Origin: an uncultured Ruminococcus sp.
GTDB taxonomy: Bacteria > Bacillota > Clostridia > Oscillospirales > Acutalibacteraceae
Reading direction: 5' to 3'
Assembly (NCBI GenBank): GCA_902798365.1
Contig: CADBWP010000021.1
Coordinates: forward strand, 1 to 32,173
Length of the DNA stretch: 32,173 nt
Made by a program: the position numbers and the translations under genes. The notes beneath the pieces are model-generated. The model made no database searches. It saw only the letters and a program-made list of their open reading frames with translations, and was not told the origin of the DNA. Positions 6,597 through 15,136 of this stretch are shown piece after piece (the first letter of the stretch is position 1; each line of letters begins with the position of its first letter).

Positions 6597-8983
6597 TGCT
6601 GATACGCAAATTATTCCGTACCGCTTGGAGCTACAAGGCGCAGTTTATCTCGATGGTGATTATGATAACGCTCGGTATGGGAATGTTCCTCGGCTTCAAT
6701 ATGGAGTGGAAATCCATCGAGGTCGATACCGGCAAATTCTTTGAGGACACCAACTACGCCGATTATCGCCTTTATTCCGAGAAGGGCTTTACAACGGACG
6801 ATTTAGATAAAATATCGGACATTGACGGCGTTGACGCTGCGACGCGCTATCTGTCCGTGAATTTGGATATTAAAGGCGAAAAGAATAAAAGCCTTGCGCT
6901 GGACGTGAGCGAGAACTACACGGTATCTACCTTTATTGTCACGGATGGCGAAGAATACGACAAGAACGGCGACGGCTTTTGGTTGAGCGATAAATTTGCC
7001 GCCGCCAATGATTATGAGCTCGGCGATACGCTCACGCTCGAATTTCAGGGGACGGAGATAACCGGAAAGATCGTCGGTTTGATAAAAGCGGGCGAGCATA
7101 TGATATGCGTTGCCGACAAAAACCAGATGATGCCCGACTACAGCACCTACGGCTACGCCTATATCTCGCCAAAAAAGCTCAGGGAAACAGTCAAAACAAA
7201 GCTGAGAGATAATATAATCGCCGAGCTTGAAAAATCGGGCGTTCCGAAAGAAATGCTCGACGAAAGCGTAAATACGCTTATGACTGATGAGACAATCAAC
7301 GAAGCGCTTGATAAGGTATATGCGCAGGTCAATCTGCTATCCGACCTTTCAAAGGAAACGCTCGAGGACAGCGTAAAAAACGCGCTCGGCAGGACGATAA
7401 TGGTGACGTCGAAGGACGACCACGTTGCCTACAAGGAATCGAACGGCGAGGCTGAGGAAGGCAAGACGATGGGCTCCGTGCTGCCCGTGCTGTTCCTCTT
7501 GATCGCTATCCTCACGATGGTGACGACGATGCACCGCATCGCCACAAAGGAGAAAACGCAGATCGGCACACTTAAAGCCTTGGGCTTCAAAAACCGCCGT
7601 ATTCTCCGCCACTACACCTCATACGGTCTGTTTATCGGCTTAGTCGGAACCGCACTCGGCGTCGCTCTCGGCTACGCGGTTTGCAAGGCAATTATGAGCG
7701 AGGGCGGAATGATGGGCACCTACTTTGATATGCCCGACTGGGGCGCGGCGATACCCGAATTCTGCTATCCCGTTATGGCGGCGACGATAATCTTATTGAC
7801 GCTTATAAGCTATCTGTCCGTCCGCAGCCAGTTAAAAGGCACAGCCGCAGACGCGCTTCGCCCTTATACGCCGAAGAAAATGCGCAAAACGCTTTTGGAG
7901 CGCTTCCGCTTTTGGGATAAGCTGCACTTCGGTACAAAATGGAATATCCGCGACCTCAGCCGTCACAAGAGCCGCTCGGCGATGACCCTGTTCGGAATCA
8001 TCGGATGTATGGTACTGATGGTCGGCGGCTTGGGTATGCGCGACACGCTGACGGGTTTTCTCGATTTGCTCGACAACGATATAAGCAACTACACCACAAA
8101 GGTCAACCTTATCGACGACGCGGATTTGGAGAAGTCAAAGGAGCTGTACAAGGAGCTCGGCGGCGATTGGGAGAGCCTGACGGGAATAAGTCTTGACGGA
8201 GACACGATCGCACTTGATATCGTTCATAACCCGAACGATCTGTTCAACGTCATTGATGAGGACAACAACCGTATTGAATTAAGCGACGAGGGAGTATATC
8301 TCTGCCTCAGACTAAAGGATAGAGCAGAGGTAGGCGATGAGATAGAGTTCTCACCCTACGGCTCAAAGGACACATACACAGCAAAGGTGATCGGCTATAA
8401 CCGCTCGATCATGACCGAGAGTGTAACGATGACAGACGCGTTTGCCGATAAACTCGGAATAGATTACAGCATTTCTTCGATATACACGGATAAGAAAACG
8501 AATGAGATCGCTTCAAATGATCTGATCTCCGGCAAGCAGGACAAGGCGCAGCTGATGGATTCCTTCAACAGCTTTGTGCAGATAATGGACAGTATGGTCA
8601 TCATTCTTGTCATTGCCGCTGTAATCCTCGGAATCGTTGTGCTCTATAACCTCGGTGTTATGAGCTATGTTGAGCGCTCGCGTGAGCTTGCTACGTTGAA
8701 AGTTCTCGGCTTCCGCAACAGGGCGATCGGCAAGCTGTTGATCTCGCAAAACATTTGGCTGACCTTTATCGGCGTTATCATAGGTCTCCCTGCGGGAGTC
8801 GGTGTGCTGTATTGGCTGCTGACAGCACTTGCTGGCGAATATGAAATGAAGCTGATGTTGGGTCCGCTGACCTACTGCGTATCCATTCTGCTGACCTTCG
8901 GAGTTTCACTCTTGGTCGGCTTGATGGTAGCGAGGAAGAACAAGAAGATCGATATGGTAGAAGCGCTCAAATGCGCTGAATAG
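6596..8983 (+). CDS. MacB/FtsX-type ABC transporter permease
   Basis: This is a 795-aa membrane protein. It has an N-terminal membrane segment (about residues 12-35), a large extracytoplasmic domain (about 40-290), then FtsX-type membrane helices (about 295-425) with the EKTQIGTLKALGF segment. A second extracytoplasmic domain follows a membrane segment near 455-480, and a second FtsX block (about 655-790) contains SRELATLKVLGF. Two FtsX units in one chain mean that a single protein can supply both halves of the permease. The ATG lies in the TAATG overlap with the ATPase gene, preceded by GAGGTGGAG. This is the long Firmicute form (COG0577), often linked to peptide or antimicrobial export or defence. 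The HMA protein is encoded two genes upstream. The substrate is unknown. Confidence 0.9.
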   Translation: MLIRKLFRTAWSYKAQFISMVIMITLGMGMFLGFNMEWKSIEVDTGKFFEDTNYADYRLYSEKGFTTDDLDKISDIDGVDAATRYLSVNLDIKGEKNKSLALDVSENYTVSTFIVTDGEEYDKNGDGFWLSDKFAAANDYELGDTLTLEFQGTEITGKIVGLIKAGEHMICVADKNQMMPDYSTYGYAYISPKKLRETVKTKLRDNIIAELEKSGVPKEMLDESVNTLMTDETINEALDKVYAQVNLLSDLSKETLEDSVKNALGRTIMVTSKDDHVAYKESNGEAEEGKTMGSVLPVLFLLIAILTMVTTMHRIATKEKTQIGTLKALGFKNRRILRHYTSYGLFIGLVGTALGVALGYAVCKAIMSEGGMMGTYFDMPDWGAAIPEFCYPVMAATIILLTLISYLSVRSQLKGTAADALRPYTPKKMRKTLLERFRFWDKLHFGTKWNIRDLSRHKSRSAMTLFGIIGCMVLMVGGLGMRDTLTGFLDLLDNDISNYTTKVNLIDDADLEKSKELYKELGGDWESLTGISLDGDTIALDIVHNPNDLFNVIDEDNNRIELSDEGVYLCLRLKDRAEVGDEIEFSPYGSKDTYTAKVIGYNRSIMTESVTMTDAFADKLGIDYSISSIYTDKKTNEIASNDLISGKQDKAQLMDSFNSFVQIMDSMVIILVIAAVILGIVVLYNLGVMSYVERSRELATLKVLGFRNRAIGKLLISQNIWLTFIGVIIGLPAGVGVLYWLLTALAGEYEMKLMLGPLTYCVSILLTFGVSLLVGLMVARKNKKIDMVEALKCAE

Positions 8984-8996
8984 AAAGGAAGAACGT

Positions 8997-9590
8997 ATGA
9001 AAAAACAAAAACAACCGTCTCCGCTCTCACGGCTGATGGAATATGCGGGCAGCTACAAAATACTGACGTATCTTTCGTGGGTGTTGTCATTTATCAGCGC
9101 GTTGACGGCGCTTTTGCCGCTTGTATATATTTTCTTCATCAACAGGGAAGTGTTGGAGGTCGCGCCCGACTTTTCAAGGGCGACCTCGATCGTGCACAAC
9201 GGTATTATGGCAGTCGTGTTCTCGGCTGCTGCACTCTTAATCTATTTTGGCGCATTGATGTGTTCACACGTCAGCGCGTTTCGGATAGGTAGCAATATCA
9301 AGCGCAGATTGCTCAAACACATCACCAAGCTTCCGCTCGGTTTTTCGGATGAAATGGGCAGCGGTAAAATCCGCAAGATCATCAACGATTCATCTACTGC
9401 GGCGGAAACCTACCTTGCGCATAATCTGCCCGATATGGCGGGCGCTGTCGGTACTCCGCTCGGAATGGTCGTGATGATGTTCGTTGTTGACTGGCGGTTC
9501 GGGTTGGTATCTGTCTTTCCTGTAATTCTCGCATTTTTATGTATGGGCAAGATGCTGGGTCCCGCAATGAAGGTGGATATGAAGCCATAA
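8997..9590 (+). pseudogene. Truncated ABC exporter (N-terminal membrane part only)
   Basis: The 197-aa product resembles the first third of a half-size ABC exporter (type-I exporter fold). It has membrane helices near residues 20-45, 70-95 and 150-185, and the cytosolic stretch SNIKRRLLKHITKLPLGF followed by GKIRKIINDSS, typical of the coupling region. A complete member would be near 580 aa with a C-terminal ATPase domain, which is absent. Homology appears to end around MKVDMK (near 9585), where the DNA becomes the reversed 3' end of a different gene. The start has GAAAGGAAG upstream, 13 bp after the permease gene, so it was probably the last gene of that operon. The partner exporter gene is not visible. 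Confidence 0.8.
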
Positions 9591-9894
9591 TGTAGTTGAC
9601 GTTTTTCGGAAGCGAATAGCTGAACAGAACGCTGCCGCTGTTGCCTGTCTTTGTGCTGATGATCTTGCCTGCGGAATAGTTTGCAGTACTTGTTGCGTAC
9701 TTTTGAGTGCTGCCGAACCAGCTTGACTGAGCCGAGCCGTCCATGCTGGCTGTGCCTGCCGTAAAGATTTCAGCGCCTTGTATAAGCACGGTGCCGTCTG
9801 CGTCGAGAGGTGAGTTGTCGCCGCCCGACTGCATGCTGAATACCGCCTGAGTACCGCCGTACAGATACAGGCCGCCATTGGAATCGAGACCGTC
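9573..9894 (-). pseudogene. Remnant of a Cthe_2159-type carbohydrate-binding protein (C-terminal part)
   Basis: Read on the minus strand, 9894 down to 9573 encodes a C-terminal fragment beginning DGLDSNGGLYLYGG and ending near NYIMASYP. It includes SPLDADG and a Gly/Ser/Thr-rich stretch. The DGLDSNG...YGG repeat matches the style of the intact protein at 17600-18925 (DGVDSNGDIIINGG), a family of beta-helical polysaccharide-binding proteins. There is no start, signal peptide or N-terminal two-thirds. One end abuts the truncated ABC gene and the other stops abruptly at about 9895. The fragment is a displaced piece, left by a rearrangement or, less likely, an assembly join. Confidence 0.75.
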
Positions 9895-9900
9895 GCAGAT

Positions 9901-9969
9901 TTCTTGACAACTACCGACGCTGTTACAGAAGATGACAGGGTGACTTTTGAACCAACTCTATATCATTAA
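9901..9969 (+). other. Possible C-terminal tail of a lost plus-strand gene
   Basis: From about 9901 a plus-strand frame reads FLTTTDAVTEDDRVTFEPT and ends at TAA (9967-9969). Its composition looks like protein-coding sequence, but nothing upstream in frame belongs to it because the remnant of the carbohydrate-binding gene lies there in the opposite orientation. It may be the last residues of a third gene caught in the same rearrangement. I do not recognise a family. Confidence 0.25.
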
Positions 9970-10022
9970 TGAACATTTTTATTTGACGGATTAAAAAATG
10001 GGTAGTTTTTTATCTTTATCTC

Positions 10023-10169
10023 TCAATTAGCTTTTTTACCGGACAAAAATCCGCCAAGCCAATTAACAATATACGATGCTAGCCCCGTCGATGAAATACT
10101 TTTAGGTTTGTTATTCAAATATTCAATCGCAGTCTTGACTTTCCGTGCTATAAGTGATATTATTTTCAC
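10023..10169 (-). other. Small cationic open frame (48 codons), doubtful gene
   Basis: A minus-strand frame opens at GTG (10167-10169) and stops at TGA (10023-10025). The 48-residue product is basic and amphipathic, beginning VKIISLIARKVKTAIEYL and containing IVNWLGGFLSGKK. It could be a short leaderless-bacteriocin-like peptide or the tail of a deleted protein. Against a real gene: no ribosome binding site precedes the GTG, no ATG is available, and the frame lies across the recQ promoter on the opposite strand. I list it because the residue pattern is more protein-like than chance frames nearby. Confidence 0.2.
10135..10163 (+). promoter_or_regulatory. recQ promoter
   Basis: TTGACT (10135-10140) and TATTAT (10158-10163) are spaced by 17 bp. 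The recQ start codon lies 43 bp downstream behind GAGGCGG. The 616-bp stretch 9591-10206 otherwise contains only gene remnants and the doubtful small frame. Confidence 0.8.
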
Positions 10170-10206
10170 AGAGAATGTATGTTCGCATTAGTGAGGCGGT
10201 GATTTG

Positions 10207-12042
10207 ATGGCGGATAAGTATGAGGTGCTTAAACAATTCTTTGGTTACAGCTCTTTTCGCAACGGGCAGGAGGTGTTGGTTGACGCTCTGCTCGCGGGGC
10301 GTGATGTTCTCGGCATTATGCCTACAGGCGCGGGAAAATCCCTGTGTTATCAAATCCCGTCCATTATGATGAACGGAATAACTCTGGTAATCTCTCCGCT
10401 TATATCGCTTATGAAAGATCAGGTCAACGCTTTGGTTCAGCAGGGGGTCAATGCCGCTTATCTCAACCGCTCACTTAGCGACGTGCAGTATAAAAAAGCC
10501 CTTTCCAACGCCGAAAGAGGCAAATACAAAATAATCTATGTTGCTCCCGAACGCCTTGAATCAAATTCCTTTTTGAGGTTCGCATTGAAAGCGGACATCT
10601 CTTTGATCGCGGTAGATGAAGCCCATTGTGTTTCGCAATGGGGGCAGGATTTTCGCCCGAGTTATCTGAATATCATATCCTTTATTTCAAAGCTGGAGCG
10701 TCGCCCGGTGGTAGGCGCGTTTACTGCAACCGCTACCGAGGAAGTCAAAAATGACATCGTAAGATTATTGAATCTGAATAACCCCCTAAGTGTAACAACC
10801 GGCTTTAACCGCCCAAATCTGTTTTTTTCTGTATTGAAGCATCAAGACAAATCGTCAAAGCTGCTCGAGCTTGTCAGAAAGAGAAACAATCAATCGGGAA
10901 TCGTTTATTGCTCAACACGCAAGGGGGTAGAGCAGGTCTGCGATTTGCTCAATAATAACGGAATAACCGCGACGCGCTATCATGCAGGGTTGGAGGACAC
11001 GGAGCGAGTTAAAAATCAGGATGATTTTGTATTTGACCGCAAAAGCGTGATGGTGGCTACAAACGCATTCGGAATGGGCATCGACAAGTCAGATGTTCGT
11101 TTTGTTATCCACTACAATATGCCGAAAAACATCGAAAGCTATTATCAGGAGGCAGGTCGAGCAGGGCGTGACGGTATGGACGCGGACTGCATTTTACTTT
11201 ACGCAAAATCCGACGTAAGCACTTGCAGGTTTTTCATAGAAAACATTGAGGACAACGCGGATTTATCCAAAGAGCAGAAGGAATATTTCAGGCAGAGGGA
11301 AGAGGAACGCCTTAAGCAAATGGTATTTTACTGCACCACAAGCAACTGCCTGCGCGGATATATGCTGCGTTATTTCGGCGACAAATACATGAGGGTATGC
11401 GGAAAATGCTCGAATTGCCTCGGTCGCTTCGATACCGTTGATATTACCGTTGAAGCGCAGAAGATCCTTTCCTGTATCATTAGGACAGGTCAGCATTACG
11501 GTGCAAAAATGATAATTGATGTATTGCGTGGGATTTCCTCCGAAAGAATACAGAGAGCAGGGCTTGACCTACAGTCAACCTTTGGAATAATGAAGGACGT
11601 TGAGCCTTCAGAGATACAAAACATCATAGAGAAGCTGGAGGAACAGGAATATATTGTTTCGGTCGGAGCCGAAAAACCTGTTTTGCGCGTAAAGGAAAAG
11701 AGTTATCCCGTGTTGAAGGGTAAAGCAAGCGTAAAAATCCTTAAAGCAAAACAATCTAAGCAAAAAGCTCCGAAACCAAAAGCTTCTAAACCAAATCCTC
11801 CCGCTGTTGATCCCGAGCTGTTCAACGCGCTTAAGGTTGTCAGAATGTACTTTGCGAAAAGGATGGGCGTACCTGCGTTTGTGATCTTCTCAGACGCCAC
11901 CCTTACGGATATGTGCAGAGTAATGCCTACAACATATGCTAAATTCCTGTTGGTCAGCGGCGTAAGCATAAACAAGCTCGAAAAGTACGGCGAAGCATTT
12001 TTAAGGGTTATCAGAGAATATATGGCAAAAAATACAAATTAA
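10207..12042 (+). CDS. recQ: ATP-dependent DNA helicase RecQ
   Basis: This is a 611-aa superfamily-2 3'-5' helicase of normal length. Motif I is MPTGAGKSLCYQ (residues 38-49), motif II DEAH (137-140), followed by the aromatic-rich loop SQWGQDFRPSY that couples DNA binding to ATP use. Motif V/VI is GMGIDKSDVRFVIHYNMPKN...QEAGRAGRDG. A four-cysteine zinc site (CLRGYM...CGKCSNC) and a winged-helix RQC region follow. A lysine/proline-rich linker (about 510-535) leads to a C-terminal HRDC domain, which binds unusual DNA structures. RecQ unwinds recombination intermediates and stalled forks. The ATG is chosen over the adjacent TTG because GAGGCGG is nearby. The gene has its own promoter and appears to be monocistronic. 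Confidence 0.96.
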   Translation: MADKYEVLKQFFGYSSFRNGQEVLVDALLAGRDVLGIMPTGAGKSLCYQIPSIMMNGITLVISPLISLMKDQVNALVQQGVNAAYLNRSLSDVQYKKALSNAERGKYKIIYVAPERLESNSFLRFALKADISLIAVDEAHCVSQWGQDFRPSYLNIISFISKLERRPVVGAFTATATEEVKNDIVRLLNLNNPLSVTTGFNRPNLFFSVLKHQDKSSKLLELVRKRNNQSGIVYCSTRKGVEQVCDLLNNNGITATRYHAGLEDTERVKNQDDFVFDRKSVMVATNAFGMGIDKSDVRFVIHYNMPKNIESYYQEAGRAGRDGMDADCILLYAKSDVSTCRFFIENIEDNADLSKEQKEYFRQREEERLKQMVFYCTTSNCLRGYMLRYFGDKYMRVCGKCSNCLGRFDTVDITVEAQKILSCIIRTGQHYGAKMIIDVLRGISSERIQRAGLDLQSTFGIMKDVEPSEIQNIIEKLEEQEYIVSVGAEKPVLRVKEKSYPVLKGKASVKILKAKQSKQKAPKPKASKPNPPAVDPELFNALKVVRMYFAKRMGVPAFVIFSDATLTDMCRVMPTTYAKFLLVSGVSINKLEKYGEAFLRVIREYMAKNTN

Positions 12043-12180
12043 CAGCACCGAACGGCATGAGTATTGCCGGGCGGTATTTAAAAGAACGCCGTAGGCTGAT
12101 TAATTTCGGCTTGCGGCGATTATTATAAACCATTGGATAGATAATATTGATGATTATTGATAATTTTTGCATAGAAATTA

Positions 12181-12209
12181 TTTACATATGATAAAAATTC
12201 AGGTATAAT
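12181..12209 (+). promoter_or_regulatory. Promoter of the exported phosphatase gene
   Basis: TTTACA (12181-12186) and TATAAT (12204-12209) are spaced by 17 bp. The start codon lies 51 bp downstream behind GGAGG (12250-12254). The preceding recQ-downstream region (12043-12180) shows short GC-rich inverted repeats such as CGGCA...TGCCG near 12053-12070 but no T run, so no clear terminator. Confidence 0.75.
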
Positions 12210-12259
12210 ACAATAAAAGAACCTAAGATAGAAAGTATAATATGCTTTTGGAGGCGATT

Positions 12260-14791
12260 ATGTTGACAAATAGTATTAAAAACAAGGTCGATAAACACAT
12301 TGTTCCTGTTTTGCTCTCTCTGATAATTATACTCGGAGCTCTTCCCACGGCTGTTGTCGCTTTCGCCGAGGAAGCTACCCAACCGGTAAGGATCACAGCC
12401 GAGGCTCTCGGCAACCATGTTTCGATACACAGCAAGTTGCAGGAGCAGTACCTGAACGGACCTATGCAGGATATTGCAAGCTATGCCGACGGCACGGCAG
12501 AGCGCAGTCGCCCGGCATATATCACGCTTTCATGGAATACAGAGATAGACGAAGCATATGCCGCTGAAAACGAAGTGTCGGCAGAGGGCTGTAATTATGA
12601 GGTGTATTTCGGAAAAACAGCCGATTTTTCCGACGCTAAAATATATTATACTGCCGAAACATCATATCAGGTAACAAATCTTGAACTGAATACCACATAC
12701 TATTGGAAGGTCGGAGCCGAAATAGGCGGAGTGCGTTATGAAAGCGAGACTGCACACTTCACGACCGAGCGAAACGGACCGCGCAATCTGTATGTGAGCG
12801 GAATCACAAACGTGCGCGACATAGGCGGATATACGACCCTTAACGGCGATACCGTAAAGCAGGGACGCATTATTCGCTGTGGCAAGCTGCATCGCAGCGA
12901 CGGAACCCAAAAAATATCGGATAAAGGCATTGCCGAAATGAGGGATAACCTCGGCATAAAATCTGAAATAGATCTTCGCAAGGCGTCAGACAACGAGTAC
13001 GGCGGAGTAAGCGGCAGCATGCTTGGAGATGATGTTAATTACTATCTTATGCCGATGCACTATTCGGGCAACATGTTTGAAGGCACATTTGATGAAGACA
13101 ACATCGCTTCTCTTCGCGGTGTGTTTGAAGTGCTTTCTAATGAAGAGAATTACCCCGTCATCTTCCATTGTGCGATCGGAACAGACCGCACGGGAATGGT
13201 CGCGTATTGCATTGAGGCGCTGCTCGGCATGAGCGAGACGGATATTATCCGCGATTACCTGTTTTCTAATTTCGGCAACATCGAAGGTTCACGCTCTGTT
13301 TCGTCTATCCGTTCAAGATACCCCAAGTTTATCAAGGACTATGACGGCGAAACCTTACAGGAAAAGACTTACAAGTTTTTGAACGAATATGTTGGAGTTC
13401 CTGCCGAACAGCTCGATACCGTGATAAGACTCAATCTTATTCCGCGCGACGACACCCTGCGCGGTGAGCCGATCTATTCCCAAGAGGATTTCCTTTCGAT
13501 GAAGGACGACGGCAATTATTATCTTGCAAGGGATATTATACTCACGTCCGGCTATGAGCCGCAGTTTTTCGGAACGCTTGACGGAAACGGTCATACCGTA
13601 ACAACCACGGCTCCGATGTTTTCAAACCTGAGCGGCGTGGTCAAAAATCTTACGATCCGCGGCAACATTTCTTCCTCCGACGGCAGGATCGGAGCACTCG
13701 CCTGCGACGGGTCACGGCTTATCTGTATCAATGTAAAAAATTATTCCGATGTTTCCGCGACGGGTAAGTATTACTCCGCAGGACTTGTCGGATACTCCAA
13801 CGTGTGGGCGTCGTTTATCGACTGTGAAAACCACGGAAAAATCAAATCGGCGTATCATGCCGGCGGTATCGTCTGCCGAACCAAGGGCGAGCTGACGCTT
13901 TCCAACTGCAAAAACGACGGCAGCATAACAGCGAATCCTCAGGATATTTCATACTACGCGGGCGGCATGGCGGCAAAAACCGGCGGCTCGCTTATGATGC
14001 AAAACTGCCGGAACAGCGGCGCGGTTAAAACATCGGCAAAGTATGTCGGAGGTCTGGGCGGCTATCTGGGCGAGGAAGATGTTATGAAAACCTTCATTTC
14101 ATGCGATAACAGCGGCAGCGTTACCTGCGGCAGCAGTAACGCTCAGGAGCTTTCGTATGCAGGAGGAGTTATTGGATACCTGAAAGGCGGCAAGTCATAC
14201 TGCACCCTTTCGCATTGCACAAATTCCGGCGAGATAATATCAAATGCCGGCGGCAAGGTAATTCTTTGCGGTATTTGCGGATATGTCAATTCCGAGTCGA
14301 TGGTCATTTCCTTCTGCTCGAACACCGGAAGCGAATCGGCGCCGAACGCCTCAGAGAATATCTGTTATCATTTGTATTACAATCCAACAGCCTCGGAGGA
14401 AAAGTATATCCACGACAACGACCCGTGGAAATATGACAATGTTTCGTTTAGCATCGACGGAGCGGGTTCGTATTATTTGCCGCATGAAACAACATTCGGC
14501 GAGTGGATACTGCTTGACGGAAGCTCTGTCGGCAACTCTGCGGTTTGGGTTTCTCCGGTAACGGGTTTAACAGAAGAACAAATAGGCGATGATCCTGCTT
14601 TTTCGGGAGTGTGGAGCTTTTACCGCGATGATTTACAGGGACAGCTGTACGCCGAGATCCCCTCACATCGTGACATAAGGGGCGATGTGATTCTGCCTGA
14701 GAATAAGCTGTTAAATCCTGACGGTTCACCGCTCACAATATACGATGTGATAACGCCTAATTACGAATATATCCGTCGATCTGTAAATTGA
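12260..14791 (+). CDS. Exported Fn3 / tyrosine-phosphatase / GLUG-repeat protein
   Basis: This is an 843-aa protein. Residues 1-35 form a signal peptide with a likely cut after AFA. Residues about 70-165 resemble a fibronectin-III domain (ITLSWNTEID...YEVYFGKT...LELNTTYYWKVG). Residues about 170-400 are a tyrosine-phosphatase domain of the PF13350 type: VRDIGGY, then HCAIGTDRTG with nucleophile Cys304 and its arginine intact. Residues about 420-690 hold four to five GLUG-like beta-solenoid repeats (AGLVGYS, AGGIVC, AGGMAAK, VGGLGGY, AGGVIGY). A C-terminal region without recognised domain follows. No sorting motif is seen, so it may be secreted or held through its repeats. The ATG at 12260 has GGAGG 5 bases upstream; an earlier ATG is less well placed. 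Secreted members of this phosphatase fold exist in host-associated bacteria (Listeria LipA). The substrate here is unknown. Confidence 0.85.
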   Translation: MLTNSIKNKVDKHIVPVLLSLIIILGALPTAVVAFAEEATQPVRITAEALGNHVSIHSKLQEQYLNGPMQDIASYADGTAERSRPAYITLSWNTEIDEAYAAENEVSAEGCNYEVYFGKTADFSDAKIYYTAETSYQVTNLELNTTYYWKVGAEIGGVRYESETAHFTTERNGPRNLYVSGITNVRDIGGYTTLNGDTVKQGRIIRCGKLHRSDGTQKISDKGIAEMRDNLGIKSEIDLRKASDNEYGGVSGSMLGDDVNYYLMPMHYSGNMFEGTFDEDNIASLRGVFEVLSNEENYPVIFHCAIGTDRTGMVAYCIEALLGMSETDIIRDYLFSNFGNIEGSRSVSSIRSRYPKFIKDYDGETLQEKTYKFLNEYVGVPAEQLDTVIRLNLIPRDDTLRGEPIYSQEDFLSMKDDGNYYLARDIILTSGYEPQFFGTLDGNGHTVTTTAPMFSNLSGVVKNLTIRGNISSSDGRIGALACDGSRLICINVKNYSDVSATGKYYSAGLVGYSNVWASFIDCENHGKIKSAYHAGGIVCRTKGELTLSNCKNDGSITANPQDISYYAGGMAAKTGGSLMMQNCRNSGAVKTSAKYVGGLGGYLGEEDVMKTFISCDNSGSVTCGSSNAQELSYAGGVIGYLKGGKSYCTLSHCTNSGEIISNAGGKVILCGICGYVNSESMVISFCSNTGSESAPNASENICYHLYYNPTASEEKYIHDNDPWKYDNVSFSIDGAGSYYLPHETTFGEWILLDGSSVGNSAVWVSPVTGLTEEQIGDDPAFSGVWSFYRDDLQGQLYAEIPSHRDIRGDVILPENKLLNPDGSPLTIYDVITPNYEYIRRSVN

Positions 14792-14865
14792 TGATACTAA
14801 ATAAAGAAAAAAAAGCTCGAAATTATTTATAAAATTGTATATTTTCTATTGATTTGTTTGGTCAA

Positions 14866-14896
14866 ATATAATATACCTGCAACAGGTATATTATAT
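14866..14896. repeat. Perfect 14-bp inverted repeat (candidate operator or element end)
   Basis: ATATAATATACCTG (14866-14879) and CAGGTATATTATAT (14883-14896) are perfect inverted repeats separated by CAA. The core is ACCTG-CAA-CAGGT. It lies in the 345-bp gap between the exported phosphatase and the GLUG pseudogene. There is no T run, so it is not a standard terminator. It could be a regulator site or a relic of a mobile element end. Confidence 0.7.
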
Positions 14897-14950
14897 ATTC
14901 TTATTGCATAAGGACTTGACAAATATGAGTAAACGGGCGACAATGGTATC

Positions 14951-14982
14951 AATCAATCAATCAATTAATTAATCAATCAATC
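14951..14982. repeat. Tetranucleotide microsatellite, eight AATY units
   Basis: Eight 4-bp units run in tandem: AATC three times, AATT twice, AATC three times. They begin inside a 15-codon frame (ATG 14925, preceded by AAGGA) that ends in the repeat. Changes of unit number would alter spacing or frame, but no long frame downstream depends on it. Confidence 0.85.
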
Positions 14983-15023
14983 GGACGACTGCGCCCTTTT
15001 TCAGGAACAGAATAAAACAATAA

Positions 15024-15062
15024 AAAAGCACAGACGTGGTGTATAGCTGCGTCTGTGCTTTT
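15024..15062. terminator. Strong hairpin terminator
   Basis: AAAAGCACAGACG (15024-15036) pairs perfectly with CGTCTGTGCTTTT (15050-15062), a 13-bp stem with a 13-base loop. The A and T runs on the two sides make it usable in both directions. It stands 233 bp after the exported phosphatase gene and 75 bp before the GLUG pseudogene. Confidence 0.8.
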
Positions 15063-15136
15063 ATGATTTTTTAATTTTTGCTGCGGATAACGGTTAATTA
15101 CAGAAAACAAATAATTTTGATGATAGGAGGATTCCC

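Noticed and set aside
12043-12140. GC-rich inverted repeats after recQ as a terminator or structured RNA.
   Set aside because: Short, imperfect stems and no T run; no conserved RNA family is recognisable.
14912-14960. TTGACA at 14916-14921 as a promoter for the GLUG gene.
   Set aside because: No -10 box lies at an acceptable distance; the nearest TATCAA is about 25 bp away.
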